Below, piece after piece: positions 48,501-60,500 of a DNA stretch of 64,000 nt (positions are counted from its first letter, which is position 1; each line of letters begins with the position of its first letter). The DNA is taken from the NCBI GenBank assembly GCA_963971285.1, contig OZ020246.1, positions 7,237,217 to 7,301,216 on the forward strand. Reading direction: 5' to 3'. This stretch comes from Astropecten irregularis. Lineage: Eukaryota > Echinodermata > Asteroidea > Paxillosida > Astropectinidae. The translations under genes and the position numbers were made by a program. The notes under the pieces were generated by a model that was not told where the DNA came from, did no database searches, and was given only the letters and a program-made list of their open reading frames with translations.

Positions 48501-51500
48501 TCTGACAGAGGTGAGTCTCTATAGGAAAGGAAGTCTACTCAAGAGCTACAGTCAAGTATCTTGAGACTAGCTTGGATGGATAGGTAGATAGACAATCGAA
48601 AATAGATAACGTGTTCCTCAATAGTAGCAGTGGAATTGCGTGAAAATTAGTGATGTAATCATCAAATAACCACAAGGGAAACTGACTGAATTTAAAGTCA
48701 TTGAAAAGTGAACAAAGAAAAATTGAGTGGAGCGGGATTCGAACCGGCGACCTCCTGAATACCGTACAGGCACTCTACCAACTGAGCCATCCAGCCCTAC
48801 GTTGGTGGTGACCCCAATAGTCAATTATCTTTGTTCGTTTGGCAGTCAGTAGCCATGAACCCACACACACGCACACACCGCCATGCCCCAGGGATCGTTT
48901 CAATGATACACGCAGCAAGCTGCACCCTGGGAACAGAGATAATTGACTATTGGGGTCACCACCAACGATGGATGGCTCAGTTGGTAGAGCGCCTGTACGG
49001 TATTCAGGAGGTCGCCGGTTTGAATCCCGCTCCAGTCAATTTTTCTTTGTTCACTTTTCAATGACGAAAATTAGTGATGGGCAGTTTCCAATTTTAACTA
49101 GCCAGTAAACAAGCACCCAAGAAAACGCGGTATTCGTATAACCGACAGCTTCTAAAGGCGCAAATTACGTCATTCTTGTCGTTTGATCGGACGCCCACAG
49201 GAATGTTTAAGTTAAGTCAAATCTACGTCCAGTCTGCACAAAGTGCGCATAATACTGCGAACGATTTTTAGGTTGCTTTCCTTGGTTGGTGCCCAACAAT
49301 ATACCACATAGATTGGCAACCCATTAAATGGGACTAGCGATTTGCCTGACCACGTGCAAACTCACATATGACCCAAGCCGGGATCGAACCCGGGCCACAT
49401 TGGTGAGAGGCGAGTGCCTAAAGCACTTGCCACCTATGCCCCCAGAAGGGTTAGTAGAAAGTATGAAGCAGCTGGTTCACGTTGAAACTAGTCTTGTTGA
49501 GCATGACGTGTTTTGTGTCTTACTCCGTAGTATGTCCAGTTTGGCGTGATGTCACGAGAGCCGCCTCAGCGCGTGCCTACACCATCCAGCACTATCAGCA
49601 CCACAGCAGCGACGTCCACTACACCAGTGACCACAACATTGTCCACATCTAATGCCACCACTACAGCCACTACGACCACGACAGCATCGGTCACCAAGCC
49701 AGCCACTAAGACTGGTACCACAGCTGTAAGTAGTAGGTCACTTCTTTGTAAAGCCAGGGATAAACCTGGCCTTTGCATAATGTCCTCTCATTGGGTCTAT
49801 TTGCAGCTAAAGACCTTTTTCACACGACGCTTTAAAAAACTCTCAACCATTGAGAAATTCTCTCATGGTTGCGAAATCTTACAAAAAGTGTCGTCGTGTG
49901 AAAGGACACCAATGCTTGAGAGTGACCAACGTCCCTGGTGAATCCTGGAGAGATTTTGGCCGAGGTCCAGACCTACGACAACATTTCTCAAGGGACCCTT
50001 GCGAAGTGTCTTTGCAATGCTCATGCGTGTGTTTTCTATGTGTTACATGGCCTTCGCAGACCGCATGCACTCCCGCGCGCTTCACACGCAACCGTTGTGA
50101 TGGTACTAGCAGTGTTTTACATTCATAAAATGCATCTAGTCTATCGATTACCCGCGTTCCGTCTCAAGGGAGGCTTGCGAAATGTTACACTGTACCGTGT
50201 GAAAGGACGCAAAATTGGCCGTTTTGTAAGATTTTGCAACCATGGGAAAATGTCTCAATGGTTGAGAGTTTTTTTTTTTTTTTTTGCGTCGTTTGAAAAG
50301 GCCTTTACATAACATGAAATTTGAAATCTGGGGCCAATTTTACGGCCCTGCTTAGCACAAAAATTTGCTAACCATAAAATTTCTATTCCATTCCAATCTA
50401 GAAAATTTATGAGCAGTACAATAAAAGTCCTTAAAGGTACAATACATGATTGTTAAAGGTCACAGGACAGCACTCATACTTTGTCTGATCAAACATGTAC
50501 ATGAAATAATAAACCTGTGCAAATTTGAGCTCAATCGGACATCTGAGTCATGAGAAAATAGCGGAAACCCAAAAACTTAATTTTTCTTATAAAATATGAA
50601 GAATGGTTTTGATTTTACCCGGAGATCAAAACTGTTGTCGGTCTTTGTTTTACTAATTTCTGGATAAATACACAATTTTAGGTGGAAATATTTAAACCTA
50701 CCAGCACCATCTTCATATACCTTGAGTGAAAGGGGATAACTAAAACACTCAAGTGAGGGTGTCCTTTATGTTTGTTCCAAAAATTGTTCAGACGAGCGAT
50801 CTTTGGAAAAGACACTAAATCTTGATTTGCTTGAAAAACCCAGCATCTGATGAACCAAGATTTCCCATGGTGGCTGTTTCCACTGTTTACAAACTGTTGA
50901 GTCCATTTTCTGTCTCAAACTCAATAATTTTTTTTATATGCTTTCTTTGTCATGGTCATAAACAAAATTGGTTATCTCTTGATTGTTCCAGCCGTCCATC
51001 GCCAACACAACGAATATTGACACCCTCTTGGTGGCCACGCCCAAAGATGAGGTCATTAACGAACCACCAGAGAATGTCCAGGAGAAAGTGGCCTTCATCT
51101 TCAACAATCTGTCCCAGTCCAATCAGCCGCAAAAGGTCAGTCACACAAACCTGCTATGGCAATATGTTGTCTTTAAATGTAAACTGCCGAGTAGAAGCGC
51201 CTTATAAGTGCTTTATTATTATTGGCTTTTTCGCGGAAGCAAAAAGCCTTTATTTTTGTTCTGTTTTTTGTGGGGGTTTTTTCCTTCTTCTTCTTCCATT
51301 TTGAGTTACCTAGACTTTTTCTCCATAGCTGCACTTTGGTAGCTCCTCATTTAAAAGTGGTAAGAGCTAGGATCATAATTCTTTTACCAAAAGGCAATGT
51401 TAGGCAAGGTCGTTCTTAGTGACACAATTCTTATTGATAAGCAATTTATATCATATGCGGAAAAGCCTTATGTGCTGCTTCCAACAGCCATAAACTCTAG

Positions 51501-54500
51501 TTTATTATTATATTCATGTTTGATATTTTGACACTTACTACTCAGTGCGAGGAGCTTAGAGATCTGATGACAGAGGAATACCTCCACTGGTTGTCCCAGT
51601 ACATGGTCATGAAAAGAGCCAGCATCGAGATGAACTTCCATCCGCTCTACTCCAACTTTGTAGACCAGCTGAAGAAGACCGGTCTGAATGATCTGCTGGT
51701 CAAGGAGACCTTGAGGAACATTGAGGTGAGTCTTGTAACCAGTGCCGTTGGTAGGGAGTCGTAGGATTGATGCGACAGGGGTTATGACTATGGTGCCATA
51801 GAAACAAGTTAGTTTTACTGTTTTTACGTTGATATATGGTGAACAAAAATAAAACAGGGATCATTAACAGTAGTATCATACTTTGGTCAGGGCTGGAATT
51901 TCGTGAAAAAAGCCACTGGACAGCAGGTCTAGTAACTGAAGCATTTTACTAGACCTGAATTTGTTGCACTAGACCTGTGGCATTCATGTACATAGGAAAA
52001 CAGTAAATTTATGCAATATTGTGTCAAAAATCATTTAGGAACCATTTTAGTTGTGCAAGGAAAACAAAATCACTATACAGCCGGACTAGCGCAGTACATA
52101 CTTTACTTTACCAACACAGAAATCACTAGACTCGGTCCACGGTCTAGTTGATATTTCGAGCCCTGTTTGGTAAGAAAGCAAAAGAGAAATGTTCACAGAT
52201 TTACGTATAACTTACAGGGTATGAAGATGGTGGTGGTAGAAGCATACTGTCAAAATCTTTCCGCCTGAAATGGTGTTTTTATCCAGAAATTAGTAAAACA
52301 ACGACCAAAATTTTTTGAAAAAAGGGGGCACCGTATGGGACTGAAATTTTCACAGATGACTGTTACTGTATCTGTCTTAATATTTTTGCCCATGAATCTG
52401 TATTTCTTTGATAAAAACCAAAGTATGATATATACCTTTAATTGTGTTGCCATTCAACAAAAAGCTTCCTAGATGCTCACTATTCTGATTTTAATTTTCT
52501 AATGCCTCTCATGTGTATGTATTTTATTTCTTGTTGTCTTAGGTCCTGCTAAGCTCGGATAAGAGTGATGCTAATTTCTCGGACCGTACCCTGCTGAAGA
52601 ACCTCGGTCACTGGCTGGGAATGCTGACACTGGCCAAGAACAAACCCATCCTGCAAATTGTAAGAATCGTCTCTTCAAACATCTGGGGCCAATTTCATAG
52701 AGCTGCTTAGCACAAAAATTCGCTAAGCATGACATTTCTGTCTTAATAATAGAAACCAGATTAACAACCAAATTTCCATGTGTTGTGTTTCACTTGCAAA
52801 TGTTCTTTGGCTGATGTTCGCTGACCATGAATATCAAATCGAGTTTTCAATGGTGATTTGTTCTATTAGGCGAGCCATTTTTGTACTAAGCATTTTTTTT
52901 GTGCTAAGCAGCTCTATGAAATTGGCCCCAGGTCCTCCTTATTGTAAATGGATGTTATGAAAATTGTCCGTTACTGTCAGCAAAAATTCTTTGCTTACTT
53001 GTTTTGGTTACGTTTAGCGTATTTCACAGGAGTGTTTTCTTTTTGGTAACGGTTGGTCTTACAGATTGGCCTACATCGACCGAAATAGCAACTGCACATG
53101 TCAAAATGACTTTGAACGTTAGAAATAAAAAAGAAGGAAGGATATATTATTGATCGAGACATCCACAAGGGATAAGCTACCAAAACCATTGATACAAATA
53201 AATGGATCGAATTGGGAACCCTAAACACTGAAGGGCGCCGCTCCCCTGCCGTGAGTCTCTCGCCTCGGTCGTGCAATTTATTGGCCTTCAGTGATTTTCC
53301 GGAAATGACTTCATCGGTCACTTACATCCCTGAATAGATTGCACTCGTAGCAGTGCCTGTAATCACATAAATAGGCTGTATCAGATTCCATGAAAATGGG
53401 CCCTGATGTCTTGAAGAATTGTATCATATCACATTCAAAACTCCTACATAGCTCTCTTCATGAATAACGTCTGCTCATTCACTCTGTTCTCCGTTCCTGT
53501 CTCTAGGATCTTGACATGAAGTCTCTGATTCTAGAAGCTTACCACCTAGGCCAGCAAGAACTGCTGTACGTGGTTCCCTTCGTGGCTAAGGTGATGGAGT
53601 CATGCCAGAAGAGCCGTGTCTTCAAACCTCCCAACCCATGGACCATGGCCATCATGGGTGTCCTAGTGGAGCTTCACCAGGAGCCCAACCTCAAGCTCAA
53701 TCTCAAGTTTGAGGTGGAGGTCCTGTGCAGGAACATGGGCCTCGACGTCAGTGTGAGTACATCATTAGTTCTTGGTGGTAGATGGGCTTTTAGTTTTGTG
53801 CTGGAATGCCGCAGTGTTTGGAGTAGAGTCCTCAGATCTGGGGTCGATTTCACTAACGCTTTGCGATCATCGTAAAGCCAGAATCCATCGCTAAACGGAA
53901 AATTGCTACGCAAAGTATCGATCGATTTTCCGTTTAGCGATGGATTTTGGCTTTAGGATGATCCCAAAGGGTTAGTGAAATCGACCTGAGTACAGAGTAC
54001 TCCGAGTGATTCAAGGTCAAGTACTGGGCCGAGTCCGAGTACATTGCTGTCAAATCCAAGTCCGAAGTATCGAGTCCGAATTCATTCAAGGTCAAGTACT
54101 GGGCTGAGGCCGAGTACATTGCTGTTGAGTCCAAGTCCTAAGTATCGAGTCCGAGTACATTCAAGGTCGAGTACAGAGCCGAGTCCGAGTACCAAAGTCC
54201 GAGTACAGTACCAACGCACAGTGCAAAAAAAAAAATGCATTTTGTTTCACAAAGATGGTTATAATTGGACGTTGATCATGTTGTGTCATGTGCATTGTGT
54301 CATCATGACAAGTACTACTGCATTATGAACATCTTTGTATTGGAGGCTGTTTTGTGGTACAATTTGTACACACTTCATGAGAATTATGAGCTTTCAAAAA
54401 TGAAATAATTGATGATAAAACCAAGTTTTGGTAATTTGGTTGCATTTTAGTTCCTTTATGTGACTAGTACCTGTGTGTATTTCATTCATTAGGATGTGAA

Positions 54501-57500
54501 GCCCAGTAACTACCTGAAGGACTATTCCAACCTCCGCCTTCTGACTGAGAAGCTGTCTGGGTCCAAGAAGGCCTCCGAGGAGGCCCAGGCGCCTCCCCCA
54601 GCTCCCCAACAGCAGTCCAGTGTCCCGCCCATCACCAGTACCCCGGTACCCACCAGCACCGGTTCCATGGCCTCGCTGGTGACGGATACCATGCCAACGC
54701 CAGCTATGTCAACAGTGACGACTCCTTCGGTGGTTCCGACGTCCGGTGCCCCAGCGACACCGCAGTCTGCTGCCCCCGTGCCTCAGTTCAGCTTCCATGA
54801 CCTCAATACATCCTCTCTGACGGGATTAGCTCCTCATGTTGCAGTTAATGCTCAGGTGAGGATCAGATTAGGATTAGGTTAGGATAGTGATAAGGATTAA
54901 ACAGAGATTAGACAATCAAAAGAACCATATTTCATAGTCTGGAGTGCTGTGGCCTAGTGGTCTGGCGTGTCGAACTCAAAGTCTTGTGGTCAATCTACAG
55001 ATCATGGGTTCAACACCAGCCATGGGCTAGTGGTGCTTGCGTCCTTGGGCAAGACGCTTTATCACATATTGCTCCTCTTCACCCAGGTGTAAATGGTTAC
55101 CTGCGAGGGTAGAGATGGCTTTGTAGTTTGATTAGCCCTGTGTGTTCTAAAGTAGCCCGGGCTGTATACTCTCCAGGGAGTTGAGATGGTTTCAGGAATG
55201 TAAATTATGGCCCAATGATCAGGGATAATAATATGTACGCCACGAGTGTCTTCGGACAGATGTGTGCGCGGAATAAATGGGAGACTTTGCAGACCCGGGC
55301 TTCAAGTCTACAGCACACACGCACGCACAACAGTGCAGGCGCAAAACAACGCGTGCATGCTCACAATTGCATGCCCGTGCGCTGTTGACTTGAAGACCGG
55401 TTCTCCAAAGTCTCCCATTCCGAATTATTATTTATTATTAGTCTTCGAGCTTCAGATTGCTTCGCTTAGCATATTTAATCAATTTTTTTCTAATCCACCG
55501 TATATTTAAGAGAAGTAAATCAAAAATCCTACCTAGAACTTTTTCAGTCAGTCATTGGAGGTTTTAATTTGTTGAAAAATAACTAATAGCTTGAAACATA
55601 TTCTGAACACAGGAAGTGTGCTTCATATTATAATAATTTGGACATTTATATAGCGTTCTTACACACAAGAAGGGTATCACAACGCTTTATACATTATTAT
55701 TATCTCTGGTCATCGGGCCCATTTACATTCCTGAAACAATCGCAGCTCCCTGGGGAGTATCTAGCCCGCAGCTGCCTGAAAAGCGTGCAGGGCTAATCAA
55801 ACACACAAAGCCATCTCTACCCTCACAGGTACCCATTTACACCTGGGTGAAGAGGCGCAATGTGTGACAGAGCGTCTTGCCCAAGGCCGCAAGCATCATT
55901 AGCCCATGGCTGGATTCGAAACCCACAATCTGTATAGATTGACCATAAGATCTTGAGTACGACACGCCAGACCACTAGGCCACAGTACCCCCATATTATG
56001 TATTTAGTTGTAGGTAAATTATAGCAAATATGTGGGTCAATACTTCATGCTATGCTTGCTTCCATAGATGAGTTCAAACATGCTAAAGGGCAGTCATAGG
56101 GCGTTTACGAAATGGAGGCTCAGGCTCCGGCTCCATTTCGTGCATCCATTCTGAAATAACTGGTATCAAAATAGAGGCTTTTGGCTGTGGTTCTTAAGTA
56201 GATTCTCTGGTTTGAAAAGGAAAACAGAGTTTCAGCTTCAATGAAAAACCACAACCTATATTTTCAGCATATGGATGTCAGAGCTGGAGCCTGAGCCTGA
56301 GCCTCCGTTTCGTAAACACACATAGACATCACCATGATAAGATATTCGGTAATTTCTTAGAAGGGCGCCCTCTTGCGGTGGTGCACATAGGTGATAAGAG
56401 TATACATGTCATGTGTTTTGTACCCTACAGTTGATGTTATTCCAGCAGCATCCTCAGCTACGTAGCTGTGTACGTCCCATGCTAGAGAGAGCTGTACAGG
56501 AATTGGTTCATCCAGTGGTAGATAGATCCATCAAGATTGCACTGACCACCTGCGAACAGATCGTCAGAAAGGTACAGTCCAAATGCTTCTATATTGTATC
56601 CCCAGGGGTCATCACTTGGGTACTACTGTGTGCAAATCTTCTGTATACCCGATTGAAGGGTGCTTTCGTTCCATGAGCGTAGATCCCGGGGGGGGGGGGG
56701 GGGGGGGGGTTGCAACCCCCCCCAGGTTTTCACTTTTTATATATATAAAAAATGATTTTGTGCCCAAACGTATATGGAAGAACGACCCAGCTACACGATC
56801 AACCCCCCAGGTCTTGGGTTGCAACCCCCCCAGGTTTTCACTTTTTATATATATAAAAAATGATTTTGTGCACAAACGTATATGGAAGAACGACCCAGCT
56901 ACACGATCAACCCCCCCAGGTCTGAGGACGTGTCTACACTGCTGTTTCGTTCAATGAAGTGATTCATTTTTTGGCATTATGGGACCCTTTAATGCACATG
57001 GAATTAAAAACTGTTAACCTGAATTATGCTACATTAGTGTTTAAGTTACATAACCCCGTTTCAGACAGGCATTCCAGCGTCGCACCGAACCAATTAAAAG
57101 GCAAGATTTGAATTAAGTACATAGAGAATTCGACGTCTGAAACAATAAGAAGCGACCAGGCGTGCCTGATGCCAAAAGATTGTCGGTCTTTTGACGGTCG
57201 AAAGAGCGACATCGTTTCAGACATTGCTCTAGTCATAAGCCGAACTCAATGCAAATGTATGCAAATGAGCAGTGGACTGCAGTGATATCCCACATTGCAT
57301 ACATACAAAAAATGTTGCATGGAAATAAGGACTAGACGTCTGCTGGTCATACATCATTGGGTGCACTTTTCAATAGACCTTTGCCAAGGAATACAAAAAA
57401 CAACCAAATTTATGGCTTTAAAAAAAATATGACAGCCACAATGTCAGTTGTGACGGTTGTGTATATACGATGACAACAGTCAAGATCAAAGTACATTATG

Positions 57501-60500
57501 CTTAATGGCCATTTCCTCCTCGCAACAACCAAGTCGACAACGTACCGTCGGAAACGTAAACAACACCGCCCCAAAAGTCTTCTACTGAGCTGTTGCTGTG
57601 GCCGCATTGTTCGTTTGTTTTTAGGCCTAGTTGTAGAGGTTACTCTAATGTATTATGTTTGCCTGTCTGAAACCAAAATCTGAATTGGGTCAACCAAGGG
57701 TCGCTCCTAATAGTTTGGTGCGACGCTGGAACGCCTGTCTGAAACGGGGGTAAGATAGTGTTCCATTAGTGTTGTTACTGCGTAGGTACAGGCTTGGTCA
57801 ACAAGTACAGGATTCGGTTCCTCTGTTCTTTGTGCAATCTTTATTACCAATCAATGGGAGACTTTTGGAGAGTCGGTCTTGAGTCAGCAGCGCACGCGCA
57901 AGCCATGCTTGCGCAATTGTGAGCATTCGCATGTTGTATTGCGCGTGCATGTGCGCGTGCGCTGTTGACTCAAGACCGACTCTCCAAAAGTCTCCCATTG
58001 CAAAGTCTTCTTGGTCATCAACCATGATTGTTTCTTTTACTTTCATAGGTAGAGATCTAGATATGGGTCAGTTGTTTGATGTTATTCTCTCTTCATGGAT
58101 TATTTTGATATGATTTTTGTTTTCCGTATTGCTAGGATTTTGCATTGGATCCTGAGGAGAATCGTATGCGTATCGCAGCCCATCACATGGTACGCAATCT
58201 GACGGCCGGTATGGCTATGATCACATGCCGTGAACCTCTCCTATCCAGCATCAGTAACAACTTCAAGTCAGCTTGTATTGCTGCCCTCAAGGTAAGCAGA
58301 TATTCAGTTCCTTACAGTAGTGCTGTGCATTTTCAGAGCTTTTGCAGCCAGCTTTGGCATCTACAGAATCGGGAAAATTTGCAACTACATGGACAAAACT
58401 TCCACTGAACGTCTTGTTAATGCTTTTGTTACCCCCCATCTTGATTATTGTAACAGCCTGCTAATCAACCTACCAATTTCCCACCTTGCCCCTCTTCAGC
58501 ACATCCAAAATACAGCTGCTCGTCTCATCACCCGAACAAGAAAAACAGAACATATCACACCTGCAATCCGCTCATTACACTGGCTTCTAATTCCACAACG
58601 AATCAAATTCAAAATACTTCTCCTTACTTACAAAGCTCGACATGAACTTGCACCACCATATATCTGCGACCTTATATCTCCCAAAAGACACACTTCATCC
58701 ATCAACCTGAGATCATCATCATCTTCACATCTACAATTAGCGCATGGTCCATGTACCCACACCCGCTATGGCGATCGTGCCTTTTCAGTTTGCTCTCCCA
58801 TTATTCAAGGGAATAATCTCCCTTCTGACATTCAAAATGCCCCCACAGTTGTTACTTTTAAGAGTAGACTTTAAACACACCCCTTTAAGCGACATTAACC
58901 ACATTCTATGTACTTGAATTTGATGTTATTCTTAATTTGTTTTTCCTGCACTGTACAGCGCTTAGAAACCTTTGTATTAGGCGCTTTATAAATTGTATTT
59001 ATTATTATTATTATTATTTTGAAAACCGGAAAATGCTTTGAAAAAATTATCGGTTGCACGAGCTCCGATTTATAAAAATGAATGACAGCGCTATATTGCG
59101 CACGTGTTGATAATGTGCAGGATCAATAAATGCATAGCGCTGTATGTAGGAGTGTGTAAAACATGCTACAACGATCGTTACGGCAACGTATACATGAGTT
59201 TCTGGTCTCGATCTACGTGCGTGTTTAGGAATCTTGCGTTGATTTGGTGCGGGCAACCTTACAGAATATTCAGTCAGAATCGTTCATAACTTGCTCAGCG
59301 TGACATGTCACATTTCTTACCGCAAAATCTGCATTGAAGCAGACCGCAACCCACGGTACCGAGCGTGACTTGACTGCACCAAATACACACATTGTACGTA
59401 TGATGTAGGCTTGCACTTCCTACCCGATTGCGAATTAGCGACTGTGTACTTCACTGGTGCACTTTGTATGCTTTGAATGGTGCGGCACAGATACCAATCG
59501 TGGAATTTTCTGTTAGGACGGCCGGCCTGACGCTTTGATCCTAGCAGGATCTTCCTTAAAGGCTAAGATTTAAATGTCAGGCTCTCCTTATTCTAAGCAT
59601 TTGTATATTTTTCAGGTCATTATTTTTGGTAATGAGCAATTTGCTGCAGTTTATTACTTGTTTGGTTATTATTTATGAATATATTCAAAATGAGTTTGCA
59701 GTGTTGTATACAACCTTATTGCACTGGCACAATGCATTATTTCTTCCAGGGGGTTTCATTGCTCTAAATAGTACATTTTCTATTCGTGAAACAGGGAGGC
59801 ACCCCCCAGACTAAGGAGTTGATTGACCAGGCTGCTACCGTAGTTGCCCAGGAGAATGTGGAGCTGGCCTGCTGCTTCATCCAGAAATGTGCCGTGGAGA
59901 AAGCCATTCCTGAAATGGACAGACGTCTTGCAACTGTAAGCATTTAAATTTCTATGTCCACCATCTTAAGCATTATTACTAAGGAGCTTGGTTCATATGA
60001 AATGTATGTGCACTCAAAATTAAACTGAGATTTGATACATATTTCATTGTGCAGTATCTCCAATGGGAGACTTTGGAGAATCGGTTTTTAAGTCAACAGC
60101 GCACGCGCACGCAATTGTGAGCATGCACGCGTTGTTTTGCGCGTGCGTGCGCATGCGGTGTTGTGCATGTGCGTGGCAGTTGACTTGACTGATTCTCCAA
60201 AGTCTCCCATTGCACATTCATTGGACTTGGATCAACTTGGACCATACCAGCGAGTCCCATTAAAGGTTTACTGTAATCAAAACTCATATGAAGTCAAATA
60301 TATCTGTATTGTCATAAAACTCAACCTGTCTATCATTGTTTGTGCTAAGAAATATTGTATATAGAAAAAGGAGGTATTTTAGACCCATAATTTAGCACCA
60401 GACTTTACGCAACGAAAAACCTTGCTTACGTCACATGCAGAACGCCACGCAGTATACTGTGGTGCGAGCCTATACTAGTTCTGTAGGTGACGTCACATGC

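Noticed and set aside
58320..58874. 184-codon ORF as a host gene in intron 28
   Set aside because: It is the C-terminal part of a non-LTR reverse transcriptase with a typical LINE 3' tail.
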